From the NCBI RefSeq assembly GCF_016025255.1, contig NZ_CP065592.1:1469122-1533121 (forward strand): 64,000 bases of DNA, given 5' to 3'. The position numbers and the translations under genes are program-made. The DNA comes from Sphingosinicella flava. Lineage in GTDB: Bacteria > Pseudomonadota > Alphaproteobacteria > Sphingomonadales > Sphingomonadaceae. This document shows positions 16,657-24,410 of the stretch, piece by piece. Under the pieces are notes generated by a model. It had not been told where the DNA came from, made no database searches, and worked only from the letters and a program-made list of their open reading frames with translations. Each line of letters opens with the position of its first letter. Position 1 is the first letter of the stretch.

Positions 16657-17712
16657 ATGGCAAATTATCGTGACGACGACCGGTCCGGCAATCGCTGGCA
16701 GGACCGCGACGACCGCTGGCGCGAGCGCGGCCGCGACCATCAGGGCGGTGGCGGCGATCGCGGTTTCTTCGAGCGTGCGGGCGAGCAGGTCCGCTCCTGG
16801 TTCGGCGATGACGAAGGCGATCGCGGCCGCGACATGGACCGCCAGCGCCGGGATCGCGAGCAGGGTCAAGGCGGCTGGAGCCGCGACAATCGGGAAGACC
16901 GGGGCTGGCGCGGTGAGCGCAGCGGCGGCTGGGGCAATGAACGCTCCGGCGGCTATGGCGGCGAGCGGTCCAGCGGCGGCGGCTACAGCAGCTTTGAGGA
17001 CGGCCCGGGCGGCTATGGCCGGGGCTACGGCTCCTCGGGCTCGGCCGGTTCCTCCGGCGCCGCCGACACCTGGGGCGGATCGGGCTATGGCGGCAGCGAA
17101 TTTGGCGGACGGCGCTTCGACCGCGTCGACGCCGGCAGCACCGGCACCCATGGCGCCCATCCGATGTCCGCTCCCTATGGCGCGGGCGGCGGCTATTACG
17201 GCGCGTCGAGCACCGGCTATCGCAGCTCGGCCCGCGAATATGCCATGCGCGGGCAGGATCTTCACGACCCCCATTATTCGGAATGGCGCAACCGCCAGAT
17301 CAGCGAGCTCGACCGCGACTATGAAGACTATCGGCGCGAGCATCAGTCGCGGTTCGAACAGGAATTCGGCAATTGGCGGTCCAAGCGCCAGGGCCAGCGC
17401 CAGTCGCTGAGCAAGGTGACCGAGCATATGGAAGTCGTCGGCAATGACGGCCAGCATATCGGCACCGTCGACAAGGTGCGCGGCGACCGCATCATCCTGA
17501 CGAAGGGCGACAAGGATGCGGGCGGCCATCACCATTCGATCCCGTGCAGCTGGATCGAGAGTGTCGAGGACAAGGTGACGGTGTCGAAAAGCGCCGACGA
17601 AGCCAAGCGCGCCTGGCAGGACGAAGAACGCAGCCGCGCCCTCTTCGAACGCGAGGATTCGGGCAGCGAAGGCCCCCATGCCCTCAACCGGAGCTTTTCG
17701 GGCACTTACTAG
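16657..17712 (+). CDS. Low-complexity SWFGD/DUF2171 protein
   Basis: A 351-residue hydrophilic protein without signal peptide. The N-terminal half is Arg/Asp/Gly-rich and disordered, containing the SWFGDDE motif (residues about 47-53) and repeated GGYG/GERSGG units. A YSEWRNRQISELDRDYEDY helix precedes the C-terminal DUF2171 beta-domain (MEVVGNDGQHIGTVDKVRGDRIILTKGD, with SIPCSWIESVEDKV), which has a PRC-barrel-like appearance. From memory the architecture is common in sphingomonads; the function is unknown. The start has an AGAGGAG site. Confidence 0.85.
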   Translation: MANYRDDDRSGNRWQDRDDRWRERGRDHQGGGGDRGFFERAGEQVRSWFGDDEGDRGRDMDRQRRDREQGQGGWSRDNREDRGWRGERSGGWGNERSGGYGGERSSGGGYSSFEDGPGGYGRGYGSSGSAGSSGAADTWGGSGYGGSEFGGRRFDRVDAGSTGTHGAHPMSAPYGAGGGYYGASSTGYRSSAREYAMRGQDLHDPHYSEWRNRQISELDRDYEDYRREHQSRFEQEFGNWRSKRQGQRQSLSKVTEHMEVVGNDGQHIGTVDKVRGDRIILTKGDKDAGGHHHSIPCSWIESVEDKVTVSKSADEAKRAWQDEERSRALFEREDSGSEGPHALNRSFSGTY

Positions 17713-17989
17713 TTCCATCCATCAAGCACCGCCCCGGTTCACGAGCCCGGGGCGGCCAATGGCCCGGCCGGCGCGCACGCACCGGTCGGGCTTTTCTAAG
17801 CCCTCCCCTTTTTTCTAAGCCCTCCCCCTTGATGGGGGAGGGTTGGGTGGGGGTGATGCTTCCGGAAGAGCCGCGCTCTACGTCGTAGATCACCCCTCCC
17901 CAACCCCTCCCCATCGAGGGGAGGGGCTTTTAAGGCTAGCGCTTCACTTGGAAAAATCTAAGCTCCCCGCAAACCAACAGGAGCCCCCA
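17713..17989. other. Non-coding region holding a family B repeat
   Basis: The 277 bases between the DUF2171 gene and the oxidoreductase hold a tandem copy of ttctaagccctcccc (from about 17794) and the full repeat at 17819-17937. No gene is seen. A CAGGAG site precedes the next start. Confidence 0.6.
17819..17937. repeat. Palindromic repeat, family B (119 bp)
   Basis: It starts GCCCTCCCCCTTGATGGGGG and ends in the inverse (CCCCATCGAGGGGAGGGGC), with GGGTTGGGTGGGGGTGAT and ATCACCCCTCCCCAACCC as inner arms and an unrelated central core. A 109-bp copy with the same arms and a different core lies inside uvrA (30069-30177). Confidence 0.85.
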
Positions 17990-18982
17990 ATGACCGGCAC
18001 CCTCGCCTGGCACCTCGTCTCGCGCCCCTCCGGCATGCCCGCAATGGCCGATTTCGAGCTGAAATCCCTCGACCTCCCGCCGCTCGGCGAGGGCATGGTC
18101 CGCGTCGAAAACCGCTGGCTCTCCGTCGATCCCTACATGCGCGGCCGCATGAACGACGTGAAAAGCTACGTCCCGCCCTTCGCGCTCGGCGAGCCGCTGC
18201 AAGGCGGCGCGGTCGGCACCGTCGTCGAATCCAACGCGCCCGATCTCAAGATCGGCGACAAGGTCCAGCACATGCTCGGCTGGCGCGAGCAGGCGGTCGG
18301 CCCGGCCCAGCTCTTCACCAAGCTGCCCGATTTGGGCGTGTCCGAAGAACAATGGCTCGGCAATCTCGGCCTCACCGGCGGCACCGCTTATTTCGGCCTC
18401 CTCCGCGTGGCGGAAGCCAAGGAAGGCGACACCGTCTTCGTCTCGGCGGCTGCGGGCGCGGTGGGATCGGCGGTGGTGCAGATCGCCAAGGCCAAGGGCA
18501 TGACGGTGATCGGATCGGCGGGCGGCGCGGACAAATGCGCGTTCGTGAAGGAACTCGGCGCCGACGCGGTGATCGATTACAAGGCCGGGCCGGTCGTCAA
18601 GGCGCTGATGGACGCGGCGCCGAAAGGCATCGACGTCTATTTCGACAATGTCGGCGGCGATCACTTGGACGCCGCCTTCGCCTGCGCCCGCCAGAATGCC
18701 CGCTTCGCCATCTGCGGCATGATCGGCAGCTATAACGACGCGGAGCCGCAGGCCTTCCGCTACATCATGCGCGTCATCGCCGCCCGCATCCGCGTGCAAG
18801 GCTTCATCTGGACCGACTATCTGAACGAAATCGGGGATTTCTACCGCGATATGGGCGGCTGGATCGCGACCGGCCAGGTCAAATCGCGCGAGACGATCCG
18901 CGAAGGCATCGAAGCCACGCCGCAAGCCTTTCTCGACCTGTTCAGCGGCGGCAATATGGGCAAGATGCTGGTGAAGCTTTAG
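17990..18982 (+). CDS. NADP-dependent zinc-free oxidoreductase (CurA/YncB-like)
   Basis: A 330-residue medium-chain reductase. The N-terminal motif SVDPYMRGRM, the cofactor-binding VFVSAAAGAVGSAVVQIAK and the FDNVGGDHLDAA region mark the leukotriene B4 12-hydroxydehydrogenase/CurA group, which reduces alpha,beta-unsaturated ketones and aldehydes with NADPH. No structural-zinc cysteines are seen. The ATG at 17990 follows ACAGGAG. The physiological substrate is unknown. Confidence 0.9.
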   Translation: MTGTLAWHLVSRPSGMPAMADFELKSLDLPPLGEGMVRVENRWLSVDPYMRGRMNDVKSYVPPFALGEPLQGGAVGTVVESNAPDLKIGDKVQHMLGWREQAVGPAQLFTKLPDLGVSEEQWLGNLGLTGGTAYFGLLRVAEAKEGDTVFVSAAAGAVGSAVVQIAKAKGMTVIGSAGGADKCAFVKELGADAVIDYKAGPVVKALMDAAPKGIDVYFDNVGGDHLDAAFACARQNARFAICGMIGSYNDAEPQAFRYIMRVIAARIRVQGFIWTDYLNEIGDFYRDMGGWIATGQVKSRETIREGIEATPQAFLDLFSGGNMGKMLVKL

Positions 18983-19007
18983 AATTTGATTCAAATTGAT
19001 GGAATCG

Positions 19008-19110
19008 TTCCCAGGCGAAGGCCGGGGCCAGTTTCGCCGTTCTGCGCCACTGGGCTCCGGCCTGCGCCGGAGCACTGCGTCATGGATGCCGGATCAGGTC
19101 CGGGGTGACG
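19008..19110. repeat. Cluster of family A palindromic units
   Basis: Several hairpin-forming units (CCCAGGCGAAGGCCGGGGCC, GGGCTCCGGCCTGCGCCGGAG, ATGCCGGATCAGGTCCGGGGTGACG) between convergent genes. They may also help transcription termination. Confidence 0.65.
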
Positions 19111-19115
19111 CAGGG

Positions 19116-20567
19116 CTAGGAAAGCGCCTTCACCCGCTCCCCGATCCGCGCCAAATCCTCCACGAACCGCTGATATTCCGCCTCCCGATTGTCGCGCACG
19201 CGCAGCAGGAAGCTGGGATGCACCGTCACCCACGCCTCCCCGCCTTCCGCCAGCTTATGCGCCTCCCCGCGCAAGCTGGAGATGGTGACGGCACGCCCGA
19301 ACACTTGCCGGGCGGCGGTGGCGCCGAGCGCGACCGTCACTTGCGGGCGGATCAGCGCGCGCTCCCGGTCGTACCAATAATGACACGCCTTGATCTCGTC
19401 CGCCTTGGGCGTCTGGTGGATGCGGCGGGTGCCGCGCGGCTCGAACTTGAAATGCTTGACCGCGTTGGTGATGTAGGCCTTGGCGCGGTTGATCCCCGCT
19501 TCCTTCAGCGCCTTGTCGAACAGCTGGCCCGCCGGGCCGACGAAGGCCCGCCCGGCCAGATCCTCCTGATCGCCCGGCTGCTCGCCGACGAACATGAGCG
19601 GCGCGTCGACCGGCCCCTCGCCGAACACCGTCTGCGTCGCATGCTTGTAGAGGTGGCAGCGCGTGCAGCCCCGCGCCTCCTCGAACAAGGCCTCCCACGC
19701 CGCCAGCGCGTTGCCGCCCGGCTGCAGCCGCCGCTCCGCCGCTTCGGCGGCATCGTGCCCTGCCTCCCGCACCTCCGCCGCGACCTTGCTCCGCGACCGT
19801 GCGACCATCTCCGCCTCCCGCGCCTGCGCGCCTGCGATCAAGTCCCCGACCAACGCCGTCTCCGGCATGTTTTTCCAATATTTCTTCGGCATCTCCTTGG
19901 TCATGGCTTTGACCTTCACCCGCGCCGGATTGAAGATGGACGCGTAATAGGTCTTCCACGTCTCCTCGACCGGATCGCCGGACGGCGCGTCGGCCCTCGT
20001 CGCGCCGGGGCTTTGCGTCAGCGTCTCGCCGTCCCAATGAATCGACAATTCGGGCGTCAGGATCGACCAGCGCATCGTGGTGAAGCGCCGCACGAAGAAG
20101 CCCGCATTTGACCGCACGATATGATGATCGGGCTCGAACCAGGCGACATAGCGGGTGCCCCCGTCCGGCTCGTCCACTTCGCGGAAGCGGACGAAGGCGT
20201 GCATCTTGTGCATGTCCCGCCGCACCGATTTCGCCATCTCCTCCAGCCGCCGCAGCAGCGGATCGGCCTTGTCCCCCAGCACGCCCGGCCGCGCGCGCAG
20301 CCGCAGCAGCATCGCGTAGAGCAGGGAGAAACGCTCCGGCTCGGAATGGCAGATGACGGTCCGCGCCAGGTCGACGAACGGCCGGGGCACCGAAAAGGCC
20401 GGGCCTTCCACTGCGGGCATCACCGCTTCCTCGCCGAACAGGTCGGGCGGCGCGTCGCCGACGCTCCACGTCACTTCGGACGGCGGCACCCGGGCGAGGG
20501 CGAGGCTGCGGGCGGCATCCCGCCAGCCGTCGAAATCCTCCTCATGGGCGAGCGTTACGGCGCGCAT
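19116..20567 (-). CDS. udgX: DUF4130-UdgX fusion, uracil-DNA-binding/glycosylase
   Basis: A 483-residue two-domain protein. The N-terminal half (about 1-240) matches the DUF4130 'radical SAM-linked' domain: FRFREVDEPDGG-like core, AWFEPDHHIV and FVRRF. The C-terminal half is a UdgX-type uracil-DNA glycosylase with Fe-S cysteines (CTRC near 300 and KAC at 395), GEQPGDQEDLAG from 328, the RRIHQTP motif whose His384 is the residue known in UdgX to form a covalent bond with uracil-DNA, and VHPS at 449-452. UdgX binds and traps uracil in DNA. Its known family partner, the radical SAM protein, is two genes upstream on the same strand. Confidence 0.9.
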   Translation of the reverse strand: MRAVTLAHEEDFDGWRDAARSLALARVPPSEVTWSVGDAPPDLFGEEAVMPAVEGPAFSVPRPFVDLARTVICHSEPERFSLLYAMLLRLRARPGVLGDKADPLLRRLEEMAKSVRRDMHKMHAFVRFREVDEPDGGTRYVAWFEPDHHIVRSNAGFFVRRFTTMRWSILTPELSIHWDGETLTQSPGATRADAPSGDPVEETWKTYYASIFNPARVKVKAMTKEMPKKYWKNMPETALVGDLIAGAQAREAEMVARSRSKVAAEVREAGHDAAEAAERRLQPGGNALAAWEALFEEARGCTRCHLYKHATQTVFGEGPVDAPLMFVGEQPGDQEDLAGRAFVGPAGQLFDKALKEAGINRAKAYITNAVKHFKFEPRGTRRIHQTPKADEIKACHYWYDRERALIRPQVTVALGATAARQVFGRAVTISSLRGEAHKLAEGGEAWVTVHPSFLLRVRDNREAEYQRFVEDLARIGERVKALS

Positions 20568-20639
20568 GAAGGTTGAAGCCGCAAAGCGCGCCGCCGTTCC
20601 CTGAAGGGCGGCGGCGCCCCGAAACCGGAATCGCCGGGA

Positions 20640-21479
20640 TCAGAAGGGATTGACGTTTTCGACCAGGACCATCCAGCCTTGCGGACGCCGCTGCCAGACG
20701 CGGAGATAGGGCCCGGTCTTCGCCGCGCCATTTTCCGACCAGCTCGCAATGCCGTAGGTATAGCCAAGGTCGCCCGCCGCGGACACGCCGCCGCCTTCCA
20801 TGCTGGTTTTGAGGTCGCGCGCCCGGCCCGCGAGAACGGGAAGCGCCGCCTGAATGCCATCGACCGGCTCCGGCCTGTAGCCGAGCAGCCGGATTTCGGG
20901 GGCATAATAAGTGGCGGTGCCGGGATGGACGGCGAACGCCCGGCCGAGATTGCCGTCCGTCTTCTGAAGGTCGCTCCACGCGGCGCCCGCTTCCATCGGG
21001 GGCAGGGTCGATACCGGCACGGCCGCGACATTTTGCGTCGGCGCCACCGCGGCCGGACGCGGCCCGGTCCCCTGGTCGATGACCCACTTCCAGCTGCCGT
21101 CCGGCTGCTTCTTCCAGACCGTGAAATAATCGCTGTAACGCTTGCCGCCGAAGGATGCGGGTCCGGTGGTAAAGCCCAGATCGCCGGATTGGGCGATGCC
21201 GGCCAGCGTCGGCCACCATTGGATGAAGCCGGGATTGTTGGCGTCCGGCCAAGTGGCGATGAAATCCTTGACGTTCTTCACGCCATCCCGCGTCACCGCG
21301 ACGCCGTCGGCGGCGGAAAATTCCTGAAACGCCTGCTTCATCGGCACTTCTTGATGCCGCGCGGCGAACGCGCGCTCGGCGGCAACCACCGGGTCCGCCG
21401 TCACCGGGTCCGCCGTGGCGGGCGCCCCCAGCGCGAGCGCGGCAACCGCGCCCAAGGTCCATAAACGCATATTCCCCAT
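20640..21479 (-). CDS. Secreted protein with two DUF4440/NTF2-like repeats
   Basis: A 279-residue protein with a Sec signal peptide (LWTLGAVAALALGAPATADP). Two tandem domains follow, each ending in a similar strand set (SGDLGFTTGPASFGG..YFTVWKKQPDGSWKWV and AGDLGYTYGIASWSENG..YLRVWQRRPQGWMVLVE), the pattern of DUF4440/SnoaL-like NTF2 folds. The ATG at 21479 has GGAGAG seven bases upstream. It sits between the radical SAM and UdgX genes on the same strand (gaps of 51 and 72 bases) but is predicted to be exported, so a repair role is doubtful. The ligand is unknown. Confidence 0.8.
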   Translation of the reverse strand: MGNMRLWTLGAVAALALGAPATADPVTADPVVAAERAFAARHQEVPMKQAFQEFSAADGVAVTRDGVKNVKDFIATWPDANNPGFIQWWPTLAGIAQSGDLGFTTGPASFGGKRYSDYFTVWKKQPDGSWKWVIDQGTGPRPAAVAPTQNVAAVPVSTLPPMEAGAAWSDLQKTDGNLGRAFAVHPGTATYYAPEIRLLGYRPEPVDGIQAALPVLAGRARDLKTSMEGGGVSAAGDLGYTYGIASWSENGAAKTGPYLRVWQRRPQGWMVLVENVNPF

Positions 21480-21530
21480 CGTCACACTCTCCCCGGCGCA
21501 TCTCGCCCCGACGCGGCTTTTAGCCCCAAA

Positions 21531-22775
21531 TTACGCCGCAAACAATTCCAGCTGCTCTTTCTTCGGCTTCACGCGCTGCGCCAGATCGGCGCGGTCGATC
21601 AGCGCCGTGGGGCGCCACCCTTCCGCAACGATGAACGGCCTTATCTTGGCCACCGATATCGTGAGGCGCCCGACATCGTCGAGCGTCAGCCTGCGCCAGC
21701 GCCGCGACGCGACGATGCGGTCCACCGCCTTCACCCCCAGCCCCGGCACGCGCAGCAGCATTTCGCGCGGCGCGCGATTGACGTCGACCGGAAAATGCTC
21801 CCGGAATTTGAGCGCCCAGGCGAGCTTCGGATCGATGTCGAGCGGCAGCATGCCCGCCGCGTCCGTCGCCGCCATCACCTCCCCCGGCTGGAACCCGTAA
21901 AAGCGCATCAGCCAGTCCGACTGATACAGCCGGTGCTCGCGCATCAGCGGCGGCCGCTGAAGCGGCAGCACCGCGCTCGCATCCGGGATCGGGCTGAACG
22001 CGGAATAATAGACCCGCCGCAGGTTGAACCGCCCGTAAAGGCGGCTCGCTTTCCGGATGATCGCGCCGTCGTCCGCATCGTCCGCGCCGACGATCATCTG
22101 CGTCGATTGACCGGCGGGCGCGAAGCTCGGCGCGGATTTGTACCGCGCCTTGGCGTCCTTGCCGTCCGCGATCGCCGCCTTCATCCCGGTCATCGCGCCC
22201 TCGATCCGCGCGCCGTCCTTTTCCGGTGCGAGCCGCTTGAGGCCCTTTTCGGTCGGCAGCTCGACGTTGATCGACACCCGGTCGGCATAGAGCCCGGCCT
22301 TATGGATCAATTCCGGATCGGCGTCCGGGATCGTCTTCAAATGGATGTAACCGCGAAAATCGTGATCCTCGCGCAAGGATCGCGCCACCTCCACGATCTG
22401 CTCCATCGTGTAGTTGGACGATCCGATGATGCCGGAGGACAGGAACAGCCCCTCGATATAATTGCGCTTGTAGAAAGCGAGGGTGAGGTCGACCACCTCC
22501 CGCGCCGTGAACCGCGCCCGCCGCACGTTGGAGCTCTTGCGGTTGATGCAATAATGACAGTCGAAGATGCAGCTGTTGGTCAGCAAGATCTTGAGCAGCG
22601 AAATGCACCGCCCGTCCGGCGCATAGGCATGGCAGATGCCCATCCCTTCCGTCGACCCGATCCCCTTGCCGCCGCTGCTGTCCCGTTTCTTCGTCCCCGA
22701 CGACGCGCAACTCGCATCATATTTCGCCGCATCGGCCAGGATCGCGAGTTTCTGCCGTGTATCGAGCTGCGCCAT
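21531..22775 (-). CDS. Radical SAM protein of the UdgX-linked DNA repair family
   Basis: A 414-residue radical SAM enzyme with the cluster motif C69-x3-C73-x2-C76 (CIFDCHYC). It matches the family described as 'putative DNA modification/repair radical SAM protein' that co-occurs with DUF4130/UdgX proteins (TIGR03916 group). The C-terminal part has a helix-hairpin-helix (LLRVPGLGVKAVDRIVASRRWRR, about 325-350) suited to DNA binding. A perfect alphaproteobacterial SOS box lies three bases upstream of the start. With UdgX downstream this points to a damage-inducible repair function; the reaction is not known. Confidence 0.9.
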   Translation of the reverse strand: MAQLDTRQKLAILADAAKYDASCASSGTKKRDSSGGKGIGSTEGMGICHAYAPDGRCISLLKILLTNSCIFDCHYCINRKSSNVRRARFTAREVVDLTLAFYKRNYIEGLFLSSGIIGSSNYTMEQIVEVARSLREDHDFRGYIHLKTIPDADPELIHKAGLYADRVSINVELPTEKGLKRLAPEKDGARIEGAMTGMKAAIADGKDAKARYKSAPSFAPAGQSTQMIVGADDADDGAIIRKASRLYGRFNLRRVYYSAFSPIPDASAVLPLQRPPLMREHRLYQSDWLMRFYGFQPGEVMAATDAAGMLPLDIDPKLAWALKFREHFPVDVNRAPREMLLRVPGLGVKAVDRIVASRRWRRLTLDDVGRLTISVAKIRPFIVAEGWRPTALIDRADLAQRVKPKKEQLELFAA

Positions 22776-22777
22776 AT

Positions 22778-22792
22778 GTTCGATATATGTTC
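22778..22792 (-). promoter_or_regulatory. LexA (SOS) box, GTTC-N7-GTTC
   Basis: GTTCGATATATGTTC matches exactly the alphaproteobacterial LexA operator GTTC-N7-GTTC (GAAC-N7-GAAC on the other strand). It lies immediately before the radical SAM start codon and 87-101 bases before the divergent small zinc-ribbon-like gene, so it may control both directions. Confidence 0.82.
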
Positions 22793-22878
22793 TACTTTTC
22801 TTTCTGTCCAGATTAAGCGGCGCTTGCTCCCCCTCACCGTCGGTTGCGGAGGCGGAGGGCGGCGTTTATGACGCTTAT

Positions 22879-23166
22879 ATGGCGGATGACTGGCGATTGG
22901 TGCATTTGAAGGAGCAGCCTTTCCTGCAAGGCCAGAGCTTCATCCGCAAATCCTACAAGGCGTACCGTCCCGGATGGGAGCATGATCATTGCGCGGCGTG
23001 TTGGGCGACCATTGCCGAGCCGGGCCAGTCGGATGAGGCGGCCTGTCATGAGGGCTACGCCACCACGGCGGATTATGTGCGCGGCGCCGATTACGAGTGG
23101 GTTTGCGTGCCATGTTTCGACGAATTCAAGGCCGTCATGGCATGGAAGGATGTGCCGGCAGGTTGA
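22879..23166 (+). CDS. Small protein with two CxxC motifs
   Basis: A 95-residue protein with CAAC (in EHDHCAACWATI) and CVPC (in YEWVCVPCFDEFK), spaced about 45 residues apart, suggesting a zinc ribbon. The N-terminus (DDWRLVHLKEQPFLQGQSF) has no known domain. It is divergent from the radical SAM gene across the SOS box, and 17 bases upstream of the next gene, so it may be co-expressed with it. The function is unknown. Confidence 0.7.
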   Translation: MADDWRLVHLKEQPFLQGQSFIRKSYKAYRPGWEHDHCAACWATIAEPGQSDEAACHEGYATTADYVRGADYEWVCVPCFDEFKAVMAWKDVPAG

Positions 23167-23183
23167 CAGGGGGACGGCGCGCC

Positions 23184-24170
23184 ATGTCCAGCGCCAATGC
23201 CAAATCTGGAGGGGAACGCGACTTGGACGGAGAGGAAACGGAGGACGCCTATCGCGAGCGGCGCCTGGAGGAATTGTGTACGGCCGCGGATCACGACAAT
23301 CCGGAAAGGCTTGACCATATTGCGTGGTTCCTCGACCGCGATCCCCGCCACCTTCTTTTCCTCACCCCGCTCAGCGGCATCGACCCCGCCCGCGCGCCCG
23401 AAGCCCATCGGCGCATGAAGGCGCGTTGGCTGGAGCTGGTGGCGGAGGCGCCGGCGGATCCTGACCTGGCGAGACGCGCCGCCCACCACATGGCAGGGGC
23501 GGATCCCGAAGCAGCCGCCTCATTGATCCGGAGCGCCCTCAGCCATTGCCCCGGCAATGCCGAACTCTGGACCGATCTCGGGCGCTGCAGCCGGGAGCCT
23601 CGCGACCGCCTCGCGGCATTCGACCGGGCAAGAACGCTCAACCCCCAATCCACCTATTTATGGGTCTGGATCGCAGTGGAGGCGCTGGAAGCGGGAAATT
23701 ATGACAAGGCGGAGGAAGCAGCCGCCGCGCTCGGGAAGCTGATCGCCGACGCGCGGGCCGCTCACGGCGACATGCTCGACTGGCCGGAGCGGGGCCGCGA
23801 TCTTTGGAAGCGCCTTACCGACGCTTACCCGTCCCGCGACACAGCGCGGAAGGTATCGGCCGCAATCGCGGACCATGCCTATTTCAAGCATCATTTCCAC
23901 ACGATATCGGGAATGCTGGCGGGCCGGAACGGCGATTGGGGGGCCGCGACCGACCACTTGATCGCGTCGGGCGATGTCGTGCCCGACCACCGCCTTTCGG
24001 CTTACGGGCCCTCCCTCATCCTACTGCGGGAAGTCTGCGCGCATGGATATTGGGAAGAGGGCGACCGCTTTTTGCGCAAGTGGAAAAAGGTTTGGGACGA
24101 TCCGCGGGCGGACGAATGGATCGCCGCGATCAACGATCGCCGTCTTCCAGGGGCGAAGGACAATGGTTGA
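23184..24170 (+). CDS. Helical repeat (TPR-like) protein of unknown function
   Basis: A 328-residue soluble protein made of helices with a TPR-like pattern (for example CPGNAELWTDLGRC, FDRARTLNPQSTYLWVWIAVEALEAGNYDKAEEAAAALG). No catalytic residues stand out. It begins 17 bases after the CxxC protein gene. An immunity or toxin-related role cannot be excluded, but nothing in sequence requires it. The start at 23184 is the best ATG; the frame is open further upstream inside the previous gene. Confidence 0.7.
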   Translation: MSSANAKSGGERDLDGEETEDAYRERRLEELCTAADHDNPERLDHIAWFLDRDPRHLLFLTPLSGIDPARAPEAHRRMKARWLELVAEAPADPDLARRAAHHMAGADPEAAASLIRSALSHCPGNAELWTDLGRCSREPRDRLAAFDRARTLNPQSTYLWVWIAVEALEAGNYDKAEEAAAALGKLIADARAAHGDMLDWPERGRDLWKRLTDAYPSRDTARKVSAAIADHAYFKHHFHTISGMLAGRNGDWGAATDHLIASGDVVPDHRLSAYGPSLILLREVCAHGYWEEGDRFLRKWKKVWDDPRADEWIAAINDRRLPGAKDNG

Positions 24171-24323
24171 TCGACAGCTCGACCGCTTCGGATGGCGCGT
24201 CGACGACAGGCGCGTTCCGTCCGTGAACTCCACCGCGACTTCGTTGACGCGCAAGCGCGATATCCGTGCAACGGTCCGGCCTGCCAGTAACTGCGTCGCT
24301 CTGACCTCTTCCTTCAAATTCAT
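24130..24323 (-). pseudogene. Small conserved gene broken by a one-base frameshift
   Basis: Translation from ATG 24323 gives NLKEEVRATQLLAGRT and then VARISRLRVNEVAVEFTDGTRL. After this the frame turns into unlike sequence (SSTRHPKRSS), while the neighbouring frame continues sensibly as VVDAPSEAVELSIN and stops at 24130. Inserting one T in CTGTCGTCGAC restores LFVD at this point, which suits an EFTDGTRLFVD beta-hairpin. Read as a recent pseudogene or an assembly error. The 3' part overlaps the end of the TPR-like gene by about 40 bases. Confidence 0.5.
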
Positions 24324-24410
24324 ATCACTTTGCTTCCGCCGCATTTACCTCTTAGCACGGCCTTGATCCGCCTGCCCTATTCAGCCCGATCCTTTTTGCA
24401 GGAAACCAGT

